The position numbers and the translations under genes were made by a program. From NCBI GenBank assembly GCA_002286715.1, contig NSJX01000111.1, forward strand, positions 21,060 to 36,600: a DNA stretch of 15,541 nucleotides. The letters run 5' to 3'. The notes below the pieces were generated by a model. The model worked only from the letters and a program-made list of their open reading frames with translations, was not told the DNA's origin and searched no databases. The DNA comes from Dentipellis sp. KUC8613. Taxonomy: Eukaryota; Basidiomycota; Agaricomycetes; Russulales; Hericiaceae. Positions 8,026 to 15,541 of this stretch are shown here, in pieces. Within the stretch, counting starts at the first letter, position 1, and every line of letters begins with the position of its first letter.

Positions 8026-8831
8026 ACGCCCCTCAGTGAGCGTGCGACAGCGCCGGTGGGCCAGCGACGGCAGCGCGATGGTGCACGACGGCCGAGCGAG
8101 GGCGGTGAGGGTGGTGAGTGCGAGTGCAGCGAGCGATGGCGCGTCACGGCGCGTCACGGAGCACGAGGGCGGACGGGGGTGTGAAGAGAGCCCCACGGGG
8201 GTTGAGACGGCGCGGCGTGTGTGAGACAGCGCGACACGGCGCCAGAGAACGGGTACAGCGGCGGTGCGGCAGATTTGAGAGGGGGGCGCGAGATGGTGAA
8301 CAAGGGCACCACGGGGCCACGGGCCACGAGACACCGCAACGCAGGGCGGCGTCACAGGGGCGCGAGGAGGCGTCGCTAGGGCGCAGGAGGGCTTCGGTGG
8401 GGGTGCCAGACCGCACAATTGGCGCGCGATATGGTCCTGCTGGAGCGCGCAGCGGCGTTGGTGGGGTGTCAGATGGCGGGGACCGTGTCGCTGGGGGAAT
8501 AATGGGGTTGGGCGCTGTCGCTGCGCGATGGCAGCGCACGATCGTGTGAGGGCGGTGTGGACCGCGAGACGGTAGCCCTACGAAACGAGCGCGAGCGGGC
8601 GTGGAACAGCGGTGGAGGGGCTGTGCAGGGAAACGCGTGGCCAGTGGAAGCGCGGGAGGGCGGCACAGGCGCAGGAGAGGGCAATGGAGGTGCGAGAGAT
8701 GGCGGAGCAGAAGGCGGGGAGCGGCAGGGCGAAGGGCGGCGTAATGGCGCTAGAAACGGCGAGAAGGGTGAGGATGCGTGCAGGACGCAAATGGCGCATG
8801 AGACGGCACGAATGGTGTATGAGATGGCGAG

Positions 8832-8845
8832 GAGGGTGCACCCTC
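8832..8845. repeat. 14-bp perfect palindrome
   Basis: GAGGGTGCACCCTC reads identically on both strands. It sits in low-complexity sequence and may be chance. Confidence 0.4.
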
Positions 8846-9050
8846 TGTGGGACGAGGAGGACAAGGAGAGTGCGTACAGGACGCGTGCCACGGCACAACG
8901 AGGAAGGTGCGCGTGTGTAGGCGTGGCGGGTTGCTAAGGTGCACGGATTTGCGACACGGCATGCAAGGCTGTGCAGAGCTGCCAGACGGCGGGTGGGACT
9001 GTCAGACGGCGGGTAAAGTGGGGAGAGGTCTGGAGAGGTGCGAGCCCGCG

Positions 9051-9524
9051 TGGTCAGTACTTGATAAAGTTGAGGATGTGCAACAACACACCTGTATGCC
9101 ACTGTTCCTCACTATTCTGACTCCCGTTGCCCTTCCCTGTTGAGCCGATGTGTGCGTGCACGTTGTATAGAGGAAGGGACGGTGGCAGGCGATCAGGGAA
9201 TGGGAGATGAGAGAGTGAGACACACTTGTCGCGTCGTCTGAGGGGCCTCGGCAATTGCCGTATGCTGCTCGTCCATGCACATGCAGCATTCCCGTAGAGA
9301 CGTCACCTCTATATAGTGTGATTTGATCTTCTGTTGCTTTTGGTAAGAATAGAGAATATAAATGTCAATATATGCATTCAAAACCACTTCGTTCTCGAGC
9401 AGAGCTTATTGATGATGGCGCGACTTCGTATTTTCCGGTGATCAAGAGTCGCAAATAATCTCTAAAATTCAGTGTATGTTTATGAATCTCTACTTTACGT
9501 ATATACATAGGTTGAAGCTGTTTG
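9051..9524. other. Balanced to AT-rich spacer with a module B trace
   Basis: No supported gene. Read on the - strand, CGGCAATTGCCG (9249-9260) is followed by CTCACTCTCTCATCTCCC and then a GTGCACGCACACA stretch. This resembles the order in the inverted-repeat arms (13314-13543, 14950-15179) and at 2210-2304, so it is probably an older module B copy. The part from 9300 to 9524 is AT-rich with only short frames. Confidence 0.45.
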
Positions 9525-10560
9525 AGACGACGAGGGACGGCGTGAACTGGTCGCGGGGTGTGTGAAGCGTGGGCACGTGACAACGGCACAACGACGTGTG
9601 ATGGCAGCGAGGCGCGCGACGGCCGCACGGAGCGCGTGACAGCAGAGTGACGACGCATGGCGGCGGAGCGAGAAAGCGTGGCAGCGACCGGCGGGGCGGA
9701 GCTCGCAGATGGCGGGGCGGCGGGGCGTGCGGGGGTGCAAGGGTGCGGAGCGGCATCTGTGGGGCGCTAGAGGGCACGAGGTCCCGTTGCTAGGTCGTGA
9801 TGCATCATCGCTAGCGGGACGACGGCGCGTGTGACGTCGGCGGGACGCAGGGCGCGTTGGTCGGGCGCAGAGCACGTCGGTTGGGTGCCAGAGGCCCGAA
9901 ACGTCGTCGCAAAGCGGCGAAGCGGCATCAGTGGGTGCGAGGCGCCGTCACGAGGGTGCGCGATGGCGACTGAAATGGCGGCACGGGGCCCCTGCTTATA
10001 GAATTGCAGCGCTGCAGCACGTGGCGGCGGAGTGGCAGCGTGTGGCAGGCACGTGGCGATACGGTGAGCGAGACAGCAGGGTGATCGAGACGGCGGAGCA
10101 GGGCGTGCAGATGGTGGGGCAGGGCATGAGAGGGCCTGACCAGGCGCGAGGAGGGCGCGGTGTGGCTCGCAAACAGCGCCTCAGGGCGCGAGATCAGGCG
10201 CAGAAAGCGCGGTGGAGCGGGCAGATGGCACCGCGCGACTGAGAATGCGCGGTGTGGCACGCAGAGGGCGAGACTGGGCGCACGAAGGGCGTGGTGGGGC
10301 GCGAAGACGTCGACGGGGCGGCATGGCTGAGAACACGCGACGCTGCGTGCAGAGAGCGAGACGGGGCGCGCAGAGAGTGGGACTGGGCGCAACATGGCAC
10401 CACGGGTAAGAGCGTGGCGGGGTGTTGAGAGCGTGCGGTGCGGCACGAAGACGGCGGGGCGGCGCGTGCGAGAGAGTGGGGAAAGAAGCGAGCGGGCACA
10501 AAATTGATGGGCGAGGTGGCGGCAGATGGTGAGCGACGGCGGCGAAGGCGAACCCGGGCG
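9525..10560 (-). repeat. G-rich low-complexity block
   Basis: G excess on the + strand, with repeated GGCGGGGC, GGGGCGC and GAGACGGGGCGCG words. On the - strand, 9740-9930 reads CCTAGCAACGGGACCTCG, then GCCCTCTAGCGCCCCACAGA. This parallels 4892-4935, so it belongs to the same family. On the - strand the block lies directly downstream of the donor at 10616, mirroring the 2355 donor and its block. Open frames up to 172 codons are regarded as spurious. Confidence 0.6.
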
Positions 10561-10616
10561 AGACGGGGAGGGAACAATAGAAAAGAAAAAGAAAAAAGAA
10601 GGTTAAAGAAACTTAC

Positions 10617-10649
10617 CTAATTCCCTGCCATTCCACCTCTCCCATCCAT
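10617..10649 (-). pseudogene. Candidate first exon, inverted copy
   Basis: On the - strand GATGGATGGGAGAGG leads to GGGAATTAG and then GTAAGT (10616-10611), followed by a pyrimidine run complementary to AAAAGAAAAAGAAAAAAGAA. It aligns with 2320-2360, including donor and pyrimidine run, with a one-base length difference before the donor. The first ATG here meets a TAG at the exact exon end, while the ATG four bases later stays open. The reading frame therefore differs between copies, and the coding nature of this exon is doubtful. Confidence 0.4.
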
Positions 10650-10678
10650 CTAAGTCTCTTTTAGCAGGCGAGCAGGCT

Positions 10679-10725
10679 TGTGTGCGTGTGCGTGCGCGTG
10701 CGCGTGTGCATGTGCGTGTGTGTGC
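10679..10725 (-). repeat. TG/CG microsatellite
   Basis: Alternating TG with CG units over about 47 bp. It is the inverted counterpart of the AC/ACGC repeat at 2271-2304, at the same place relative to the short exon. Alternating purine-pyrimidine sequence of this kind is prone to Z-DNA. Confidence 0.9.
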
Positions 10726-10744
10726 TGCATTGAGTCCATGGCGA

Positions 10745-11045
10745 TGAAGAGTCAGTGACGTCGTCGGGGCACGAGACGCAGCCGACACAGCACGCCAGAC
10801 CACGCGACAGCGCGCGAAGGCGGAGGGGCGAGGCGTGGGCACGAAGCGGACCACGAAGAGCGGCGGGGCATCGAGAGGGTGCGGCAGGGCGTGCAGACGG
10901 CGGTGTGGGCGCAGACAGCTAAGTGGGGCACGCAGACGGCGTGGCACGGTGGAAGACGGTCGGGTGGGTCGCAGATGACCCAGCGAGGTGTGCAGATGGT
11001 GCGCAGTGGGGCTGAGAGCACGCGACTCGGCGCGAGGACGGTATT
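10745..11045 (-). repeat. G-rich low-complexity block
   Basis: G-rich on the + strand with repeated GCAGACGGCG and GGGGCACG words. It separates module B (10611-10725) from module A copy 2 on the - strand. No comparable block stands between copy 1 of these modules, so it may be a later insertion or expansion. Confidence 0.5.
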
Positions 11046-11078
11046 GGCTTTTGGTAGAGCCATTTCATCGGGGTACAC

Positions 11079-11130
11079 TATGACGCACTCGATGTAGCTC
11101 GGGAATCCCGGCTACACTGAAGACGTCATA
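11079..11130. repeat. 52-bp two-stage palindrome
   Basis: The outer arms TATGACG (11079-11085) and CGTCATA (11124-11130) are perfect complements. The inner arms TGTAGC-T-CGGGA and TCCCG-GCTACA (11093-11116) form a near-perfect stem around one central A. The two stems are separated by 7 unpaired bases on each side. It lies in non-repetitive sequence just beyond the G-rich block. Confidence 0.8.
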
Positions 11131-11354
11131 ATGCACCCCCAAGTAGGTGGCTCCCGGAAATATCCTGACATCTCCCAATCTCTCGGGGATTGTGACAGAG
11201 GCAGCTGGTCTTGGTAATATCTTTCACTTTGTTTTATATGGCTAAAGAGCAGTAGTAGGGAAGAGAGATAAGAAACCAAGTACTCAAAGAACTGGAACAA
11301 CTTCAGCCGAAGTTGTCCTTGGATTGTGAAATGTGAGAACCTGTTCTTTCATGC
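11131..11354. other. Unique spacer with small hairpin
   Basis: No gene seen. ACAACTTC and GAAGTTGT form an 8-bp stem with a 4-base loop at 11297-11316. On the - strand TATAAAA occurs at 11238-11232. It is a possible TATA box for module B copy 2, but it is almost 600 bases from the ATG. Confidence 0.35.
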
Positions 11355-11760
11355 TTCAAAAAAATCACTAAATTCCTGAATAAATTAGAGAACATGTATC
11401 ATATACAAACTATATTCCTTGAACAAGTTTGATAGCCATTTGGGCCAATGCTGGCACCAAAATCACATTTCTCTGAAGTCCAGTTGTGTTTGCATGACGC
11501 GACTTTCAATTTCTAAGTAACACAGCCATTGAAATGCACTGAAATTTTTACTGTGAGTAGATATAGTACTAGTACATTTGCCTGCAAAATTTCACAATGA
11601 TAGGAGCAAAATTAAAGCCTATAGAAAATGAATTATAGCACAAGGAAGTGAATGTTGCTGAGATCGTGGGAACTGACTGCCTAAAGTTGTGTTTGGAAAG
11701 GTCGCGAGTTGTGAGAGCCACCCCATATTTAGAACTGATTCATAGATGAATCAGAACCGA
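11355..11760 (-). repeat. Module A, copy 2 (inverted)
   Basis: Read on the - strand it starts with the palindrome CTGATTCATCTATGAATCAG (11754-11735), followed by CAGTTCTAAATATGGG, AGTTCCCACGA (11674-11664), TTCATTTTCTATAGGCT and a GTGAAATTTTGCAGGCAAATG stretch. All align in order with 1755-2150. Similarity is moderate between landmarks, so the copies are old. Confidence 0.65.
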
Positions 11761-11983
11761 GGGATTGTTTTTAACATCGGACGACCTCCGACTCTCCTCG
11801 GGAGAACAGCATCGGCTTGCCGAGGCTCAGCGACTCCGTCTTGAATCACTTCGACCAGCACCACAGGCCCTTGTCACACCGCTTCCGATATCTCCGCCTG
11901 CCACAGTCTCCCCGCTACCTCCCCCGGCAAATACATCGTCGGTCTCATCAGTTCCTCATCTGAAAAATTCTAAATTTTTATAG
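11750..11983 (+). CDS. Coding-like exon fragment
   Basis: Open from after a TGA at 11747 to a TAG at 11981-11983, with no ATG near the start. Codon choice resembles that of the exon ending at 5616. The product has a charged amphipathic stretch (S-G-E-Q-H-R-L-A-E-A-Q-R-L-R-L-E-S-L, helix-prone). A proline/serine-rich segment (P-I-S-P-P-A-T, P-L-P-P-P) follows. It abuts module A copy 2 on one side and the CATAG array on the other, so it may be a captured or truncated exon. It could also be chance, at 78 codons. I do not recognise a family. Confidence 0.3.
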   Translation: MRTEGLFLTSDDLRLSSGEQHRLAEAQRLRLESLRPAPQALVTPLPISPPATVSPLPPPANTSSVSSVPHLKNSKFL

Positions 11984-11994
11984 CAGGGGGGGCA

Positions 11995-12185
11995 ATTATC
12001 TAGACTATGTTAGCTATGGAATGAGATGGTCAGCTATGGAGGGTTCCATAGCAGTCATAGCAGCCATAGATAGCCTTGTTATTCCATAGGTCCCATAGTT
12101 TCTAGTCAAGTGCTCATAGTACACATAGCATATATATTGAATGGTCTATGCTATGATGTCTATATGAACAACATAGTGATGACTA
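11995..12185. repeat. CATAG/CTATG-rich array, left
   Basis: About a dozen CCATAG, CATAGC or CTATGG words in under 200 bp, beginning just after GCAGGGGGGGCAATTATC. The string CCATAGCAGTCATAGCAG resembles CCATAGCAGCCATAGCAA at 14834. Dense short motifs in both orientations near an end resemble subterminal repeats of hAT-like DNA transposons. I found no matching terminal inverted repeat or target duplication. Confidence 0.55.
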
Positions 12186-12943
12186 CAATAATTTTCAATC
12201 TACAGAGAACAAGCAAAAAAATGCAAAAAAAGCTTATAATCTTATCATAGTAGTACATAAACATCAATATGTAGGTGCAGGACAGGTGCAAGGACGGCGC
12301 GAACGGCATGACAGACGCGAGCGGCGCAACGGGCGCGAGGGGGACGACGGAGGCATGAGGGCCCAAAGGGGCATGACAGGCACGACGGCACGAGCGGCGT
12401 GACGGGCGCACGACGAGCACAACGGGCACGACGGGCGCGCGAGGGGGACGACGACGGAGCGAGGGCCCAGAGGGGCACGACGAGCGCGACGGCGTGACGA
12501 GCGCGCGACGGGCGCGACGGGCGCGCAACGGGCGCGACGGGCGCGCAACGGGGACGACGGGTGCGCGAGGGGGACAACGACGGGGCCAGGGCCCAGAGGG
12601 GCGCGACGGGCGCGATGGCGCGAAGGCAGCGAGAGGCGCGACAGCGCAACAGCGGCGAGAGGCGCGACGGCGCGACGGATGCGCGAGGAGTGCGACAGCT
12701 GCGCAGCGGCCGAGAGGGGCGTGGAGGTGCCGACGGCACGACGGACGCGACCAGCGTGACGGGCGCGCGACGGCACGAGCGGCATGACGGGCATGATGGG
12801 CGTGCGACGGGCACGACGGCGGCGCGAGGGTCGAGTGGGGCAAGGCAGCGACGGGCGTGATGGCACGAGCGACGTGACGGGCACGATGGGCGCGCGACGG
12901 GCACGACGGCTGCGCGAGGGCGGCGTGACGGGCGCAACACGGG

Positions 12944-12997
12944 GGCGACGGGGCGACAGAGGGCGACGGGGCGACAGAGGGCGACGGAGCGACACGG
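12944..12997. repeat. 18-bp tandem repeat, 3 copies
   Basis: GGCGACGGGGCGACAGAG occurs twice exactly, followed by a third copy with changes near its end. Confidence 0.85.
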
Positions 12998-13041
12998 GGG
13001 CGAGGGGCGCGACAAGGGGGCGAGACGGGGGGACGAGGGGC

Positions 13042-13086
13042 GCGAGGGGTGCGAGGGGCGCGAGGGGCGCGAGGGGCGCGAGGGGC
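13042..13086. repeat. 9-bp G-rich tandem repeat, 5 copies
   Basis: GCGAGGGGT is followed by four exact GCGAGGGGC units. Together with the G-runs from 12996, this gives ten runs of four or more G within 90 bases, a strong G-quadruplex motif on the + strand. Confidence 0.9.
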
Positions 13087-13313
13087 GCGACACGGGTGCG
13101 GCCGCAAAGGCGGGAGGGGCACGAGAAAGGTGCGAGGGGCGGCACGGGCGTGACGACGCGACAACGACGCGATGACAGGACGACGTGGCGAGGGCGCGAG
13201 GGGCGCGAGAAGGGCGCGATGGCGCTACAGCGCGCGGAAATGAGGGCACGACGAGGAGGCAACGAGGGCGGACGCAGAACGAGCGAGATGGGCGCGACGG
13301 CGCGAAGAGGGTG

Positions 13314-13543
13314 AGACGGGCGCGACAGAGCGACAGAGCGACGGCACGAAGGCGCAAAGAAGGCCTGACGGATGGAGGGAAGGGATGGGACAGTGAGAGA
13401 GCGAGAGGACAAGTCAAAGCCGCGTCTGCAATCGAGCATCGGAAATTGCCGACTGCTGATACCTGCCATTCGAAAGACGGTGATACTGAGTGCTTTAAAT
13501 ACATTAAAATACAGAGTAAATTATACGCTGTATAAAAGCTCTA
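13314..13543 (-). repeat. Long inverted repeat, left arm
   Basis: 230 bp that match the complement of 14950-15179 at 223 positions by direct comparison. It contains the CGGAAATTGCCG landmark and, read on the - strand, runs from AT-rich TTTTATACAGCGTATAATTT into pyrimidine-rich CTCTCGCTCTCTCACTG and then into the C-rich family. It is thus a module B copy facing left. No flanking target duplication is visible. Confidence 0.9.
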
Positions 13544-13569
13544 TACAAATCTCTATACAGCATGCGGGG

Positions 13570-13810
13570 AAATTCTGATTCTAGCATCGTGTATAAACTA
13601 CTGATTTGCGCCCGGATTCGTGTAAAGTCTCCAATCTGCCGCGTTCGGACGGCGCGACTTGTGTTGCAAGTGTAGTGCCTGCTTGCACTTCATGCATACA
13701 GACATGAATTCGTCTCCTAGCTACATGAAACTTGGCATACATATAGCTACAAACCTACTATACACAATATAATATTTGAATAATTTCTGGATTAATCATC
13801 CGGTCTGTAT
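13570..13810 (+). repeat. Module A, copy 3
   Basis: AT-rich sequence with TTCTGATTCTAGCATC at the start and GAAACTTGGCATACATAT (13727-13744), which matches 1925-1942 at 17 of 18 positions. Similarity elsewhere is weak, so the extent is approximate. It is followed by a pyrimidine tract and a donor, as expected if a module B-like part comes next. Confidence 0.5.
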
Positions 13811-13904
13811 ATTCGAATGTGTGCGGGCTCGACTGATTGCTTACGCGCGCTTCGGTCCGTGCGTGGGAAATCCCGATGCAAGCGCGTTAACAACGCGCGT
13901 TGCC

Positions 13905-14010
13905 CTTTCTCCTTCTTTCCCTCGTCCCACACCCCGCTTCCCTCTCTTCTCCTCTCGTCTCTCCTCCTCTCCTTTCCTCTCTTCCCTTCTCCTCTCGTCT
14001 CCTCTATCTG
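13905..14010 (+). repeat. Polypyrimidine tract
   Basis: Almost only C and T for about 100 bases. CTTCTCCTCTCGTCTC occurs at 13946 and again at 13986, a 40-bp period. Such tracts can act as a Y-patch core promoter element in plants or can form triplex DNA. It sits just before a candidate ATG and donor. Confidence 0.7.
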
Positions 14011-14012
14011 CA

Positions 14013-14028
14013 ATGCAATTTCGTAAGT
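14013..14028 (+). other. Candidate mini-exon ATG and splice donor
   Basis: ATGCAATTTC is followed by GTAAGT (14023-14028). The order ATG, donor, C-rich block is the same as at 2320-2361 and 10649-10560. It may be the first exon of a third copy, but is short enough to be chance. Confidence 0.35.
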
Positions 14029-14335
14029 ACACCTCCCCTTGCATGCGTTTTCCACTGACAACGAGCCCTTTAGCAGTGCTACATGGCGCACGCCCACCCT
14101 CGTCGCACTTGTCTCGCGCCCATTGCGCCTGTCCCGCGCCCCTTGCGCCCGTCTTGCGCGTCCCTCGCGCCTGTCTCGCGTGCCCCTCGTGCCCTTTGTG
14201 CCCGTCTCTCGTGCCCACGTCCGTTCCACATCCTCGAGCCCCGCTTCCGTGCGTCCCCACTCCTCACGTCTCCGCCTCCTTGCGCCGCCTGCCACCTTGT
14301 GCCTGTGTGCACATGTCTTGGCATCTTGATGTCTG
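14029..14335 (+). repeat. C-rich low-complexity block
   Basis: About 300 bp of GCGCC, TCTCGCGCCC and CGTGCCC words on the + strand, in the same sense as the donor just upstream. Overlapping frames on both strands (up to 191 codons) are treated as spurious. Confidence 0.6.
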
Positions 14336-14684
14336 TGTTCGGGCTGCATGATCATGTTGTTTGGCTATGTGCCTTCCATCTTGGTGAGTCTCTTCCTTTC
14401 TCAAGTTCTTTCTTCAACTGAGAATTGTGCTTCAGGTCTTTCATTCTTTCTACTACAGTGGTATGTTGCCTTTCTAATCTTTGTTTTACTTGTTACTCAA
14501 CATAAACTTCTCAGATTACCCTTCACTATTTGGTCTCTTATGCTTGAGACTTGGGGCTTAGGGAGCTGTGGTAGACTAGCTGCTTGTATTGTGGTACAGA
14601 AATCAATATCATGCATTTCAATATTCTACTGTTTGGAATTAAGCTCCAAGAAGCATCTGAAATATTCCAGCTAGATGTATCCCA
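14336..14684 (+). other. AT-rich intron-like stretch
   Basis: Begins with mixed sequence and a donor-like CTTGGTGAGTCTC (GTGAGT at 14384), followed by a T-rich tract. One frame of 108 codons spans 14348-14674, but it crosses the donor and is hydrophobic only because the DNA is T-rich. I do not call it. TGTTACTCAACATAAACTTC near 14488 resembles TAGTTACTCAACTTACC near 5731. Confidence 0.4.
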
Positions 14685-14945
14685 TAGTTGCTGGGGTGGT
14701 TGTATTGTATGCATAGTTATTGGAATAGTTATACTGTATGCATAGAACATATAGTCTGTGTAGCCTGTTGAACACCTAGAGCAACCATAGTCTAACACAT
14801 TGTTCCATAGCTACCATAGCAATGTACCCTATTCCATAGCAGCCATAGCAATGTACCTTATTCCATAGCACTCCATAGCACTATCATAGCTGTGGGTGGT
14901 AGTTCTATAGCCTATCAACAAATAGACATTGCTATGGTTGTTTAT
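14685..14945. repeat. CATAG/CTATG-rich array, right
   Basis: About fourteen CATAG, CCATAGC or CTATGG words in 260 bp. A 29-bp tandem pair (14814-14842 and 14843-14871) starts CCATAGCAATGTACC in each copy. It resembles the left array at 11995-12185 and ends just before the right inverted-repeat arm. It is a plausible subterminal region of a DNA transposon, though no terminal repeat was found. Confidence 0.6.
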
Positions 14946-14949
14946 AGGC

Positions 14950-15179
14950 TAGAGCTTTTATACAGCGTATAATTTACTCTGTATTTTAATGTATTTAAAG
15001 CACTCAGTATCACCGTCTTTCGAATGGTAGGTATCAGCAGTCGGCAATTTCCGATGCTCGATTGCAGACGCAGCTTTGACTTGTCCTCTCGCTCTCTCAC
15101 TGTCTCGTCCCTTCCCTCCATCCGTCAGGCCTTCTTCGCGCCTTCATGCTGTCGCTCTGTCGCTCTGTCGCGCCCGTCT
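14950..15179 (+). repeat. Long inverted repeat, right arm
   Basis: Partner of 13314-13543 with 7 differences in 230 bases and no gaps. The match begins at TAGAGCTTTTATACAGCG and ends at CGCCCGTCT, where the left arm continues into G-rich repeat but this side changes to unrelated sequence. The break therefore marks a rearrangement junction. Confidence 0.9.
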
Positions 15180-15418
15180 GTCAAGACTGGCCTAGAACCG
15201 ATGAAACAACCACCCAAGTCACCACCGGTGACAAGGCGAGCGAGATGAGAGTTAGAGAATTGAGCGAGAGTGCCGGCAATGTGCAGAGCGCAGTGCAGCT
15301 GGTATTCCAGGTACAGTACGATACAGATGAGATTGACAGTCTAGGGAACTATGGACGAGGGCGCGAGGGTATATACACTGTACGGGAAACACCGGGGAAA
15401 TCAGGTTATTGTAGATAA
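15180..15418 (+). CDS. Coding-like fragment after the repeat junction
   Basis: From the junction at about 15180 a frame continues to TAA at 15416-15418, with mixed, protein-like composition (Q-D-W-P-R-T-D-E-T-T-T-Q, later Q-V-Q-Y-D-T-D-E-I-D-S-L-G). The only upstream ATG lies inside the repeat arm, so the native start is unknown. A - strand frame of 76 codons overlaps it. No family recognised, and chance is a real possibility. Confidence 0.25.
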
Positions 15419-15541
15419 TCGGTAGTGGGACGGAGGGGCTTCGGGGAGTGGTACAACGAGGTCTAGGTGCTTGGGGAAACATGTGATAAATAGTAACAGA
15501 TCAGATCAGATAAAGGGAAGAGAGACCAACGACTTCCGAGA
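15419..15541. other. Right-edge unique sequence
   Basis: Balanced composition with ACAGATCAGATCAGATAAAGG near 15500. No frame or structure I can support. The window ends here. Confidence 0.3.

Larger units (their letters stand above)
6065..9050 (-). repeat. Large G-rich low-complexity block
   Basis: About 3 kb with strong G excess on the + strand, so the - strand carries the C-rich family. Frames of 473 and 245 codons run on the - strand and overlap frames of up to 213 codons on the + strand. All are low-complexity in composition, and I do not call them genes. Large parts are inverted relatives of 2361-5040 (7370-8025 and 6870-7015). The stretch from about 8250 to 9050 has more mixed words and no clear partner that I could find by eye. 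Confidence 0.6.
12275..13313 (-). repeat. G-rich low-complexity block
   Basis: Short words GCGCGACGGGCGC, GGCACGACGG and GCGCGAGGGG are repeated with little order over about 1 kb. Three long - strand frames (334 to 419 codons) overlap in all three frames and give P/S/R/A repeats. They reflect the 9- and 18-bp periodicity, not proteins. The block is simpler and more regular than 6065-9050, so it is probably younger. It continues directly into the left inverted-repeat arm. Confidence 0.7.

Noticed and set aside
6997..8418. 473-codon open frame on the - strand
   Set aside because: Same low-complexity composition as the + strand block it partly mirrors. Frame is not consistent between the duplicate copies.
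13455..13470. Retrotransposon primer-binding site (GGTATCAGCA on the - strand, also at 15030)
   Set aside because: Only a partial match to the initiator-methionine tRNA site. No long terminal repeats, polypurine tract or retroelement protein motifs accompany it.
12160..13504. Three overlapping - strand frames of 334 to 419 codons with PSRPSRP-type repeats
   Set aside because: All three frames are open because the 9- and 18-bp repeat units are multiples of three without stops. It runs into AT-rich DNA at both ends, with no start context or domain.
14348..14674. 108-codon hydrophobic frame that looks like a membrane protein
   Set aside because: It crosses a donor-like GTGAGT and lies in T-rich intron-like DNA, which produces hydrophobic codons by composition alone.
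13314..15179. A simple foldback transposon with 230-bp terminal repeats
   Set aside because: No target duplication flanks the arms, and the left arm continues seamlessly into the family's G-rich block. Two head-to-head module B copies explain it better.

Overview
This window looks like nuclear DNA of a plant-like eukaryote. It carries GTAAGT-type splice donors, TATA-like boxes, AT-rich intron-like stretches, and very CpG-rich low-complexity blocks. Two near-identical repeat arms differ almost only by CpG transitions, as expected under cytosine methylation. There is no bacterial-style gene packing, no tRNA or rRNA that I can recognise, and no CRISPR array. A land plant or streptophyte alga fits best, but I cannot name the species.

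About 60% of the window is GC-rich simple sequence with strong strand asymmetry. C-rich blocks on the + strand lie at about 490-1060, 2361-5040 and 14029-14335. G-rich blocks, which are the same kind of sequence read on the - strand, lie at about 116-345, 6065-9050, 9525-10560, 10745-11045 and 12275-13313. These blocks hold very long open frames in several frames and on both strands. I treat those frames as artefacts of stop-codon depletion, not genes. Parts of the blocks are recognisable copies of one another: 2570-3130 matches the complement of 7370-8025, and 4530-4690 matches the complement of 6870-7015. Together they form a large decayed inverted duplication around a unique central stretch.

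AT-rich segments separate the blocks and contain a second family of repeats. Module A (a palindromic CTGATTCAT/ATGAATCAG motif followed by a GAAACTTGGCATGCATAT-like stretch) occurs at 1755-2150 (+), 11355-11760 (-) and 13570-13810 (+). Module B (an AATTGCC palindrome, in the best copies followed by a CA/TG microsatellite, a short ATG-containing exon and GTAAGT) occurs in full at about 2160-2360 (+) and 10611-10760 (-). In several copies the order is module A, module B, splice donor, C-rich block. This suggests the C-rich blocks are expanded first introns of a repeated gene-like or transposon-like unit.

The only convincing protein-coding sequence is the exon ending at 5616, which I could not assign to a family. 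A 43-bp copy of its 3' end sits at 1521-1563. Weaker coding-like fragments lie at 11750-11983 and 15180-15418. The right end holds a 230-bp inverted repeat of about 97% identity (13314-13543 and 14950-15179). Two CATAG/CTATG-rich arrays, at 11995-12185 and 14685-14945, look like subterminal repeats of a DNA transposon.

Overall this is a nested, head-to-head and partly decayed repeat cluster. The main novelty candidates are the repeat unit itself, its orientation-locked C-rich intron-like block, and the long hairpin-forming arms.
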